A DNA stretch of 64,000 bases from Rhizoclosmatium globosum (lineage: Eukaryota > Chytridiomycota > Chytridiomycetes > Chytridiales > Chytriomycetaceae): assembly GCA_002104985.1 (NCBI GenBank), contig MCGO01000209.1, forward strand, positions 1-64,000, in the 5' to 3' direction. The translations under genes were made by a program, and so were the position numbers. Numbering within the stretch: position 1 is the stretch's first letter; each line of letters starts with the position of its first letter. Below the pieces are notes generated by a model, which did no database searches, was not told where the DNA came from, and saw only the letters and a program-made list of their open reading frames with translations. Positions 25,141-35,431 of the stretch are shown in pieces.

Positions 25141-25478
25141 CGAAGCATCCACCCTCTTTTTGTTTCATGAACATCCATGCTTTCTTTGGAAAGCTGAATT
25201 CGCATCCACCCCTTCACTGTACTAACAAGATTTTTTCTCCAAACACGCCGCAAGTTCCACGATGCTAGACGAATAGCTGCAGATCAATTTGACTATTCAT
25301 TTAATAGTGTCTGATGTGGAGTAGTATATCACGGACGTTAAAACTAGAATGTTATGATTTCGTAGGACCTTTCCTCAATGTGTAGGTTAAAACATCGCCA
25401 AAAGGTACCTTTAAATTGACAGCATGGTTTATTCCAAATTCGTAGAGTGAAGCGAAACAAGTTGAAGACGTGTATCCC
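25141..25478. other. Intergenic between actin promoter and proteasome gene
   Basis: About 340 bp with no coding frame. It probably holds upstream promoter sequence of actin and the 3' flank of the proteasome gene. Confidence 0.6.
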
Positions 25479-26394
25479 TCAAGCATCCTTCTCCTTGTCC
25501 TCCAGAATCTTCTTGACATTCTCATCGAGCAACAGCTTCTCAATATCCGCAGAAGTGTATGGCTTGTACACAATCTTTCCACTTGCATTCTTTGACAAGG
25601 TAGCAAACTCAAGTTTGTCGGATCCAATCGAAGCCGAGTCCATAGTTTTAGCAAGCACTTTGACGGCAAGAGAGATGGCTTCCTTCAAAGAACATTCTTC
25701 AGTGTAATCCTGCTTCAAGAGCGCAGTAGCGTTGGTGGTGTTTGCACCAATGCAAGTCGCCTTCCAACCAGAGTAGTTTCCTGAAGGGTCTGAGTGGTAA
25801 AGTTGGAAACCATGGTGCTCGTCATGACCGGCATACAAGAACGAGACACCAAATGGGCGCAGACCTTGATTTGGAGTCGTTTAGTCTCGAACGCGTTCAG
25901 TATTTCGAGTTTTACCTCCATACTGAGTGTATCCCTGCTTCAAGTCACACATTCGCTGCACAAGTTGCTCGCAAGGAATAGGCTCGTTGTATGAAAGCGT
26001 GTAAGAATGGGCCTGGTTTCTGCAGTAGTGGATCAAAGTGTTTGCATCGGCAGTCAGACCCGCCACGGCAACACACATGTAGCTTTAAGGGAAGGCTTAA
26101 TACCAAATAAACAACCAAATCCGGTATTTACTCGTTGAGTTTGTAGAGCTTCTCGTGGGACTGCATTTGCTCGAGCAGCTTTGAAGTTGTCTTCTTTTCA
26201 GCGGCGAGAACGACGCCTTCTTTGCTCAGAATTCCAATGCACATTCCTGCGTGCGAAATAGCTTCCATGGCGTACTCGACCTGGTAGAGCCGGCCTGTGA
26301 TGGTGGGTCAATCAGTATCACCAGAAGGTGTCAAGAGAGTGGACCCACCTTCGGGAGAGAAGATTGTGGTTCGTCCGTCGTATCGTCTGGCCAT
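25479..26394 (-). CDS. PSMA4: 20S proteasome alpha subunit, PSMA4 (alpha3) type
   Basis: Alpha-ring subunit of the 20S proteasome. It starts [16 protein letters not shown] at 26394, and the next exon supplies the family N-terminal helix [12 protein letters not shown]. Later exons carry [48 protein letters not shown] and [17 protein letters not shown], all diagnostic of PSMA4. The C terminus is short and acidic/basic ([10 protein letters not shown]). Three introns. Confidence 0.95.
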
Positions 26395-26521
26395 TGTTCA
26401 GTTGTTGGTGGTGGGTGCTTTAAGAGGTGGTAGTTGAACGAAGGTGCTTTTTTGGTGGGCGATTTTGAAGACGCGCGGTTGAGATGTATCAACTATCCCC
26501 TTCATCATAAGAACCATTTAT

Positions 26522-28156
26522 TTATTCGTATAATGTCGATGCATTAGAATTGGAGGCTTCAGAATCAATGGTATCGTCACTCCTTCTAATACGTGAGGAT
26601 ACAACAGATCCTTCCTCTAGAATTCCACCATTGGCATTATCCATATAATAAAGAAGAAAAGAAGACAAAATCCCCAGGAAACCCAAAAATGCGAAAAACA
26701 TCTCCACCCACAAGAATCCCCCACTTTGAACGCGAATTTCAGCTGCAATGAGCGGCAACACAACGAGCGATCCATTATATAGTGAAGTAGACAGTCCATA
26801 AGCAGCACCCAACGACTTTGATTCGGATTCTTCGAGTTTTGTGAAGTCTGTTCCGCTATCACTGTCAGGCTCACTCAAGCGAGGTCGAGAAACATCAGCG
26901 ATCGCACCCCAAATAGCGGCTCCGTAAACACTATACGCAATGCCTAAGACGCACATTGGAAGAACAGGGCTGCCACCCTCTATTAATCCAAGAACTAGAT
27001 GCACGAGAGTCACCAAGATAGAACACGCGAGCAATAGCAATACTTTGTGTCCATAAGTATCAATATAATATCCACTAAAAGGAACCATAAACGTTGAAAT
27101 GGATTCAGGAATGGCCATGACATTTCCCGCTGTCACTGTATCATTATGATACCACTTTTCCATAAGAAAATCACTTGCTGTGTTGTTGAAGGGTATAATA
27201 GTTCCATAAAGGAGAATGCAAAGCAAGCATATCATCCAGAACTCTTTTCGAAGTGAATTTACTGTTGTCAGGACAGTTTGCGTGTCAGAGATCATCGATT
27301 CTGAGGTTCCCGAGCGAATAGAAAGGGAAGAAGAACGAGATAGTAACAAAACCGATGGTGATCGGCTTCGGATGACAGGACGTTCGACGGAATCATTGTC
27401 TGTAACACCAATTCGTACATATCCAGTTTCGCGCTTGGCTGTAATCCAGACGAGGATAATGGAGCATATGAATGAAAGAAGGCACAAAATTGTCGCAGTC
27501 CAAATCGCGGTCTGGACCCCTAAAGCCCTTTCAATTCGCGGAGAGCAGATGGAATTCAGCGCTGATCCAAAGCGCGCGATTGAAACAGCTAAATTGAGAG
27601 AATTAATTTTCATATAAAGTGGAGGAGACGTACTTAAGCCAAGTGCAAATGATATCTGGCTGCTTGACCCAAACCAAAGGGCTACAATACAACTTTGACA
27701 AACGGATACGCTCTCCCCGCCTATTCCAAATATAATTCTGCCAAGAAGAAGCAGGGGATACGATTTTAGGCTTAACCCGAAACTAAAAATCACTTGTCCC
27801 ACGATAACCAACGAAGACACTGTCAAAAGCACAGTGGAAACTCCATATGACGCGATACAGCTTCCAGATATAAAAGGAATGATTGTATTTGGCAGCGAGT
27901 AGGCCGAATAAAGCAAATTTAGTTTGAACTGCCACTCATCATATCCGATCCCGAGATACTCCATTAGAGGTATGTTAAGAGCAGCGGGAGCATCAAACGC
28001 GTAGAATGTGCCAACGAGGATCATACAAGCTAGGAATAGGACTTTCCATTTTGTTGTTGCATTTCCTTCCATCGCGAAATTGTCAACAACGTCTTGAAAT
28101 GAAACTGAATGCCTGCGGACAACCCACGATTTCAGCATTTTCCCAGCATTTTCCAT
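26522..28156 (-). CDS. MFS transporter, MFSD1-like
   Basis: About 530 residues with 12 predicted membrane helices. The segment LLLGRIIFGIGGESVSVCQS is the hallmark of MFSD1-type transporters, which are lysosomal/vacuolar in animals. A central Ser-rich loop (near RSRSPSVLLLSRSSSLSIRS) splits the two six-helix bundles. The long open frame includes a likely 45-nt intron near 27590-27635 (donor GTACGT, acceptor TTTAG) whose length is a multiple of three with no stop, so both spliced and unspliced readings are open. The substrate is unknown. Confidence 0.8.
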   Translation of the reverse strand: MENAGKMLKSWVVRRHSVSFQDVVDNFAMEGNATTKWKVLFLACMILVGTFYAFDAPAALNIPLMEYLGIGYDEWQFKLNLLYSAYSLPNTIIPFISGSCIASYGVSTVLLTVSSLVIVGQVIFSFGLSLKSYPLLLLGRIIFGIGGESVSVCQSCIVALWFGSSSQISFALGLSTSPPLYMKINSLNLAVSIARFGSALNSICSPRIERALGVQTAIWTATILCLLSFICSIILVWITAKRETGYVRIGVTDNDSVERPVIRSRSPSVLLLSRSSSLSIRSGTSESMISDTQTVLTTVNSLRKEFWMICLLCILLYGTIIPFNNTASDFLMEKWYHNDTVTAGNVMAIPESISTFMVPFSGYYIDTYGHKVLLLLACSILVTLVHLVLGLIEGGSPVLPMCVLGIAYSVYGAAIWGAIADVSRPRLSEPDSDSGTDFTKLEESESKSLGAAYGLSTSLYNGSLVVLPLIAAEIRVQSGGFLWVEMFFAFLGFLGILSSFLLYYMDNANGGILEEGSVVSSRIRRSDDTIDSEASNSNASTLYE

Positions 28157-28309
28157 AAAAGCCCACTTTGCCAGTGGCTTTCAAATTTTTGGGGAGGACC
28201 CACGATTTCAGCTCAATTTGAAGTAGAAGAACACAGCTTCGAAACTGCTTCTCTTGAAAAACTTGAAACTAAACAAGACCGCCGTCCAATTAGAATATCA
28301 ATCGATCAA

Positions 28310-29603
28310 ATGACGTATGAAAACGACGCTGTTAGTTGATAGCTCTGTATATATCCAGGATGAGGCTGTGGATTGACCTTCTCCAAACAGGTTGTATTGG
28401 ATAATGGCTCTGGTATGCTCAAGGCTGGATTTGCCGGTGACGATGCACCACGTGCAGTGTTTCCCGCCATTGTCGGTCGTGCCCATCAGTACTTTCAGTT
28501 CATTGGGAGTGGAGGGGCAAAGGACACTTACATTGGAGACGAGGCCCAAGCAAAGAGAGGTATTCTGTCTCTCTCATACCCAATTAAGGGAGGTATCGTA
28601 ACAAACTGGGATGATATGGAGAAAGTCTGGTGAGTTGAAGTATTTCAAACCAATTTGGCCCTTATATTGCTTGTTATCCAATTAGGCATCACGCCTTCTC
28701 CAATGAGCTGCGAGTTCTCCCTGAAGAGCATCCTCTTCTTCTGACTGAAGCTCCAATGAACCCGAAGGCAAATCGAGAACACATGATGCAGCTCTGTTTC
28801 GAAAGCTTCAACGTTCCAGCTTTCTTCGTGTCCATCCAGGCTGTCTTGTCGCTTTATGCTAGCGGTCGAACAACTGGAATTGTGCTGGATTCTGGAGATG
28901 GTGTTTCTCACACTGTTCCGGTTTATGAAGGATTCAGCTTTCCTCACGCAATTTCCAGACTTAATCTTGCAGGGTGCGTGGTATCTAGTAACTTTGAGAA
29001 GAATCTAATTCGTGATATAGGCGAGACATCACTCAATACCTTATGAAGATTCTAACAGAGCGAGGTTACTCATACACAACATCCGCTGAACAAGAAATCG
29101 TCAAGAATATCAAGGAAACGCTTTGCTACGTAGCGCTCGATTACGATCAGGAAATGCAACGCGCAGAGCAAACGGTCGAGCTTGAGCGATCCTTTGAATT
29201 ACCGGATGGACAAGTTATCACAATTGGAAGCGAACGTTTCCGCGCTGCCGAAGCACTCTTTAGACCGTCTATGCTCGGAATGGAAGCGAGCGGAGTTGAC
29301 TCCTTGACCTACAATTCCATCAATCGATGTGATATTGATGTGAGACGGTCAATGTATTCCAACGTCGTCTTGTCTGGCGGTACGACGATGTATCCAGGAA
29401 TGCCAGAGCGTTTGGAGAAAGAGCTCAATACTAGGGCTCCGTCATCAATAAAAGTGAAGGTCGTCGCACCAGAAGAGAGAAAGTACTCAGTATGGATTGG
29501 AGGCTCTATTCTGGCATCATTGAGTACGTTCCAGTCTATGTGGGTGACCAAAGCAGAATATGAGGAGTCTGGAGCCTCAATTGTCCACCGCAAGTGTTTC
29601 TGA
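28310..29603 (+). CDS. Divergent actin paralogue
   Basis: The ATG at 28310 opens a seven-codon first exon (MTYENDA). A 60-nt intron joins it to [18 protein letters not shown]. Further introns lie at about 28631-28684 and 28976-29022, in each case restoring the actin frame ([13 protein letters not shown]). The nucleotide-binding loops and C-terminal IVHRKCF are conserved. The subdomain-2 D-loop is different: [15 protein letters not shown] replaces the usual HxG/S...VGMGQKD, with one extra residue. It has its own 3' end and diverges from the MFSD1-like gene across about 150 bp. Confidence 0.93.
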
Positions 29604-29737
29604 ACCTTACATCGCTCACTTTCATACCGAATAATTGATTTGAATTGCATTATGAATCATTCCAATACACACAAAGAAGCCTTTTCTCATAATTTATAGA
29701 AATCGTGGATGTTGCCAAATTTACTCCCTTCAGCTCA

Positions 29738-31705
29738 ATGAACATAGATCTCGTCCAATGTCCCGATTGCCAAACCATTTATATCGGAGTCCCTGCTTGC
29801 TCTTGTCTGTATCTTTCTCAGGCGGGTAGGAAGGATGGTCTGCCGCAAACGCTCTATCCCCACCACGCCACAGTGGCTGGAACCTCGCAGTTCAACGGCG
29901 ACCATCTATACAATTCTCCAGATTCAGATCCATACACATCTGATGATAGTAACACCTTACAATCAAACGAACGAAGAGCAGAACAGTTGCAAGCTCACAC
30001 GATGGAATTACGAAGGAGACATTGAATCGATGGTAGAAGACCCAGATCTGATGCCCACGATGGAAGATTGGCTTCTTATTGCAAATCGAAATGCAGTTGT
30101 TGGACCTGTGAAGTTCGCTATAGACGGTGACAACCTGCTGGCGAATTACTTTCATTTGCCTCCAGTCTTAAGGTATTGTTTTAAACTTCCAGTGAATAAT
30201 GTAAACAATGGGGCTGGCCATATTAAAAATGCTAAACTTAGGCTTACCGCATCTGCATTGGCTGCTGACACGCATAGCCCTCTCCCAGAACAAATTTCCT
30301 TATCGTACTATCGGAGGGCCCGTAAAGCAATTATTCGTGCCATAGAAGATGTGCCAACATACCAAACAGTTCAAGCGTACTATTACTTATATTTATTCTC
30401 AGTCTGTAAGTTTTCCCTGATCAACGGCGAAGAAGCTCTGGGAACTTATTCTGTTTGTAGGGAAGGGGCAACCAGCTGTAGGCAGGAAGTTTCTGAAAGC
30501 TTCGCTGGAATTGATTCTTGAGCTACATCTTCACATAGACCCTGATGATTCCCCTTGGTTGCTTCCTTTGCAATTAAGTCCTCGACAAAAAGAGGATAGG
30601 CGCCGTGCTTTTTGGGCAACATTTATGTATCTGAAACGAGAACAGGCTCTCACAACTGATTCCCTTCGAATTGATATCAGCGCGGATAAAATCAAGTCCA
30701 GGAGAAGTCATTGAAAATGGAAAGCTGATATTTTCCAACGCTATGTACGCGAAACCAGAATGTGACCTCTTTCACTTGATTTGGGAAATCAAAAAGCATC
30801 ATACAGTACCGCCAAACACAATCAATGATATCATGAAATCAGAGTCAATGACACAATTAACCTTGTATCTTCGATCTGTGAACTCGAAGATTCCCCGAGA
30901 ACTTCTACTTGTGGCTGACTCGCAAATCACATTGACCAACCCTGATTATTCTCGGTTTCTTACGAGCCTCGCATCAATTCCAAAAGCAGATATCGAATGT
31001 ATTGTTTATGTAAATTTCAATCTGCACGCAAGTACTTCGATTCTGTACCGACCCCTTCTATACCTTTCAAGTCTATCCTGTTGCAATCCGAAATTCTTAT
31101 CCGTGGAGAAGCAAGCAGTCATATCACATGCAATTGATCAGTGCCTTGAATCAGCGCATCGCATTGTATGTTTATATCTTTTCTTTCTCGACGTCTGGAA
31201 AGGACGAGCAAAACACAAGGTTCCACACAACGAATATTATAAGCCACGATATATGGCCGTATATGCCATATTTGAAAGCATGATCGTGTTTTGGTTCGTG
31301 TCTTGCAGGATGGATCCAATTTGGTGGTCCGCAGTGTCAAATGCGAACAAATGTAAACCTGAAGTCATCAAAGCAAGAATAATTGAAATGATTCAATTTT
31401 TGAAAAGGATTGAGAGTGAAGAGGGTGGTAGCTCAGGAACAATGATACCTCTTGTGCAGTGCTCTGAAGCTATGATGAAGGAGGTGAATGAAGGAGTGCA
31501 TGCCAGAAACTGTGGAATGGAGGAGATTGAACTCGGGATGACAGTTTTGTCACTCGCCGTGAATGACAACACATCCAATGTTCCCTTTGAAGTGAAGGAG
31601 CCATGGGCATTTCTTGGACCTCTTGGTCTTGAGGTCTCTAACAACATACGATGGAAAGGGAGGACAGAAGAAAGTTGGAGACTCTTTTGGAAATTACGTG
31701 CCTAA
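29738..31705 (+). CDS. Probable fungal-specific transcription-factor-domain protein
   Basis: Multi-exon. The first segment from the ATG at 29738 has a small Cys cluster (CPDC...CSC) that is not a standard Zn2Cys6 binuclear cluster. Downstream, LLANYFHLPPVLRY, SYYRRARKAIIRAIEDVP, YYYLYLFSV, RRAFWATFMYLKRE and ISADKIKSPGEV follow the order of the fungal_trans middle homology region of fungal regulators. The last exon, about 330 codons, ends WRLFWKLRA at 31705. The exon joins around 29960-30010 and 30410-30720 are not resolved. The final part of this exon is duplicated at 48740-49010. Function as a regulator is inference. Confidence 0.5.
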
Positions 31706-32190
31706 ATATGACATCTCCAGCAATTTTAATCTAATCCGAAAAAACAAAAAATTAAGAGCTAAAACCACGCAACAAAGAGAGAATTAAGTGAGTCTATCCT
31801 ACGATAGAGGAGCAAAACGCTCGATACTGGGATCGAACCAGTGACCTTGAGGTTAACAGCCCCACGCTACTACCAGCTGAGCCAACCGAGCGCTGAAAGC
31901 TGACCTGAAAGTGACATAATGAAACCAAATCCTTTAAAACTTAAATTTTTTGCTGCCAGAGCTCAAGCGACCACAGCTACAGGAAGATACGTTGCGAAGG
32001 ATGCTGGGGCGCGATAGTATGTGCCCTCAACACCGCTGGGTCGACGACAATGACAGGAGATTGGTCGAATTCTGGAGGAAACCCAAGAAACATTTTTTCA
32101 AATCACGCTATGAACGAAGAAACATTTTTTTGAATGTAGGATATGAGATAAGAAACATTTTTTCATTTGTGCGCTACGAAGGGAGGATTG
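31670..32190. repeat. Dispersed repeat copy 1 carrying tRNA-Asn
   Basis: Shared with 48940-49430 and, from the tRNA outward, with 59690-60085. It includes the last codons of the regulator gene, a purine-rich spacer, tRNA-Asn and about 280 bp beyond it. That outer part contains three spaced copies of AGAAACATTTTTT (near 32087, 32121 and 32152). No coding function seen. Confidence 0.8.
31818..31891 (-). tRNA. tRNA-Asn (anticodon GTT)
   Basis: 74 nt on the minus strand. The acceptor stem GCTCGGT pairs with ATCGAGC (one G-T). The D arm is GCT...AGC with AGCTGGTAG in the loop. The anticodon stem TGGGG/CCTCA has loop CTGTTAA, giving anticodon GTT. The T arm is ACTGG-TTCGATC-CCAGT. Discriminator G. 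A TTTT tract follows immediately as the Pol III stop. No intron. Confidence 0.93.
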
Positions 32191-32501
32191 CTAGGATGCT
32201 TGGGAAAACGCAATCCCCTGTGGTGTTCCTCCCCTCACAGTCTGATTTCGAAGCTAGGCTCTCGCATATTCTATTAGTAGAAATATTAGTTTGGATGAAC
32301 ACCAGGAGGGATATCTTTGACAATTTATCTCTTATATTAATCATTGGCCAGGCTAGATCAAGAAAGCAGTTTTGGGGCACAGTCATTATAACGAGAACCA
32401 AATTTAAAAGGTGAATTCTTGCAATCTCGGGATGGTCAAATTGAATTATTTACCCGTCTTTTTCCTTTTCGATTGTTTGTTTGGAAAAACTAACTCGCAG
32501 A

Positions 32502-34237
32502 ATGATGCAAGCACTTCCAAACTTAACCAATTCGGTTCCGGATCCATTTGTCAATGCACAAGAAGAGTTTCTTGCTGCGTTAGTCCAGTATCATGAAAGC
32601 ATTGGGTGAGGATGCAGACTTGAGTGTTTGAGTATGTTGACCCCTTGCAGGCAGCAGACAACAGTTCCCGACTTCTGTGGCCAACCAGTCAACCTGTTCC
32701 ATCTTTTCCTCTTAGTGCAGCAAGTTGGTGGATACGAAAAGGTATGCATCTGCCCTCAAAGTCGAAAACGCCTCATCATTCATAACCCAAACCAAAAAGA
32801 TGGACTTTCATGACTGGCAGCGGATCGTTGGGCTTCTAAAGCCGCCAAAGCCAATACCCGAAGCTCCTCTTAATCTCAAAAACATTTACGAGAGAACCTT
32901 GTGGCTCTTTGAGTTGCACACAAAAGCAGCAGAACGCGAGAACGCACGGAAGGATCTGCCTAAAGTAAAGAAGGTTGAATCAAAAGAAAAGGTGGAAAAA
33001 AAAGCGGTGAATTCGGAGAAGAAGGAGAAGGTTGTGAAGGAGAAGACGCCAAAGGAAAAGGTTGTACCAAAAGAGAAACCAAAGAACGCTGCTCCAGCTC
33101 CTCCAAAGCAAGCGACTCCAATTACAAATAATCAAGCGTCTGCTTCAACCTCTGCACCTCCTCCGGCAGTCAAAATACCAGTACCAGGCCCATATATTCC
33201 CCTCGAAGAACCCCTGGTTATCCCAGACAAACCCACTGACTCGAATGAGGATGAAAATGAAGACGGCAAAGATTACTTTGTTGAGGCTATCCTGGGTTTT
33301 GCGATTGATGAAGTAAGCGTAATATTATTATCTGTCTCCGATCTAACCAGTTGGAGAAGAAACTCAAGAAACCAATGTATCTCGTGAAGTGGCTTGGATA
33401 CACAAACAAGTTTAATCAGTGGTTGGATGAGACGAGTTTTACCGTAAGTCTATCTCGGACAAATGAATTCTCTGATGAAGCACATAATTAGAACGACGTT
33501 TTGATATCGAAGTACAAGAAAGCGATTGAGGCTCGAACAAAAGCTTTAATTGGGCCAGCTGCCTTCGATGCTGTGGCATCGTCCTCGTCCGCTGCACCCC
33601 AGAAAGAGAAGAAGGAGAAGCAATCAACTTCCACTTCAAACAAACGACGCGCCTCGGCGCCTCTTCCATCAGCTTCAGGCGCTAAATCCTCTTTGGTTGA
33701 TTCAGTTATGGATTCGGCATCAAAAAAGGCCAAGAAAGAACTTGCACCCGCCAGCGCAAAGAAAGCAATTCCGTCTCCTCAACCACAGTCAGAAGATATT
33801 ATCGACATTGAGGGACCCGTTGTGAAAGAAGAGAAGCCCATTCCTTGGACAGAAGGTAACAAACCCCTCAATCCCTTACCATTCACTCACCCTTTCTATG
33901 AAATCAGAATATCGACAAAAAATCCCACAAAACATTTTGAACGCCCCAGCGTGGGACGAATACGTTTTGGAAGTCAAAAGCGTTGACAACAAGATGGTAC
34001 GCGATAATTCGGACGAGAACTTGTTCCGTGCAGTTGTTACTTTCAAGGAAGGATTGCTGCCGAACAATGTTACGCAGGTATCCTTGCCAATCAGTGTTGT
34101 TAGAAAAAAGTGCAAGGATAAGGTGAGCGACGTTGGTTTATTTGTTCTAGAATGTACGACTGATACGATAGATACAGTTGATTGAGTTCTTTTTTCGACA
34201 CGTCCGGTTCGCGGCACCAGCAAGTGCCAGCAAGTAA
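32502..34237 (+). CDS. ARID + chromodomain + chromo-shadow protein (HP1-like)
   Basis: The start MMQALPNLTN at 32502 leads into an ARID domain over three exons: FVNAQEEFLAALVQYHESIG, TTVPDFCGQPVNLFHLFLLV, QQVGGYEK, MDFHDWQRIVGLLKPP, LNLKNIYERTLWLFELH. A Lys-rich linker follows. Then the peptide PLVIPDKPTD precedes a chromodomain (YFVEAILGFAIDE, KPMYLVKWLGYTNKFNQWLD) and a second basic linker. A chromo-shadow domain ends the protein (APAWDEYVLEVKSVDN, LPISVVRKKCKDKLIEFFFR). Stop at 34235-34237. HP1 proteins bind methylated H3K9 through the chromodomain and dimerise through the shadow domain; ARID domains bind DNA. The next gene is a tandem HP1 paralogue without ARID. Confidence 0.88.
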
Positions 34238-34337
34238 CTATAACCCCAATAATTCTTGTTCGCATTCTTTTCTCCTTGTTATTGTTACGTGTACAGGAGC
34301 TGTGTGCTGTAAATAATGAATAAATAACTATCCAAAA

Positions 34338-35322
34338 ATGGCAAAGAGAACCCGCTCCTCTCAACGGATTACACCACCCCGCCCACTTGTCATTCCAGAT
34401 AAGCCAACAGATCTGGATGAAGACGAAGGTTTGAACAGCGAGTACGAAGTGGAAGGCATTCTGGACCATAAGACTGTATGTCCAGAAATAAGTGCAATTG
34501 AAGTTCTAAACCTTCCTCGGTAGAAAGGGAACCGTACCTTATATCTCGTCAAATGGGCTGGGTATACGAACCGATTGAATGATTGGTTGCAGGAGGATAT
34601 GTTTGGGGTACAGTTAAAGTTCACATGTTGTTAATTGTCGTTAAAGGCGAATGCATTCACAGGACGGGAACCTTGTTACCGAGTACAAAAAGAAGATGAA
34701 GTCATTTGGCACTGAACAGCGGGGGCGGGGGGCAAAGACTGACGAGAAGGTCATCGAGGAGAAGAAGGTTGAAAAGCCGGCTCCAAAGAAGGGTCGGAAG
34801 CGAAGCCTTAGCGCTGCCAAATCAATTGAAGGGGAGAACAAGGAGGAAGAGGAAGAGGAAGTTGTTGAAGAACAGGATGTTAAAGTCCCCTCAAAGAACA
34901 GCAAGTCCACTGATTCTCAACGAAAGCGAGCCAAGACAAAGGCTTCAAAGACTTCTGATTCAGATAAGCCAGTCGAGGAAGATATTCCAGCTGCGGCCGA
35001 AGAGAATCAGGATGATCTTTTTGAGGGTTTGTGAATGCAACATATCATTCGAATACTAAACATAACTGCAGATGATACCATTCCTGAGCACATATATAAG
35101 CTCAGTTCTTGGGACGAGCATGTTCAAGAAATTGCAAGCCTTGATAACCCCTTGTATCCAGATGTAAACGATGAAAACAAATATCGGGTTAAAGTTGTTT
35201 GGAAGAAGGGGGTTTTGGGGAAGCAGAGTACTTCTGTTTACTTGACTGCCGGAATTGTGCGTGAAAAGTGTCGAGCCAAGTTGATTGACTTCTTTTTCAA
35301 GCACACGCGGTTTGTGAAGTAG
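34338..35322 (+). CDS. HP1-type heterochromatin protein (chromo + chromo-shadow)
   Basis: Begins MAKRTRSSQRITPP, then PLVIPDKPTD as in the upstream gene. The chromodomain is split by an intron (YEVEGILDHKT / LYLVKWAGYTNRLNDWLQED). A Lys/Glu-rich hinge with KKGRKRSLSAAK follows. The chromo-shadow domain ends the protein (WDEHVQEIASLDNP, SVYLTAGIVREKCRAKLIDF). Stop at 35322, only 100 bp after the neighbour. The shared linker shows tandem duplication. Both chromodomains have W-L in place of the usual W-E-P after the aromatic cage. Confidence 0.9.
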
Positions 35323-35431
35323 GAGAAGAAGTCTCTGACAAACGAGCTTGAAGTTGTGGCGTTGAATCTTAAAAGCTTGCTACTGATACGTATGAATAAA
35401 ACCTGTTCGTATTCTTACACATCATTTCAAT

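Noticed and set aside
31818..31891. Classical tRNA-derived SINE
   Set aside because: The shared sequence extends on both sides of the tRNA and in two copies includes a protein-coding tail; there is no defined 3' poly-A or flanking target duplication that I can see.
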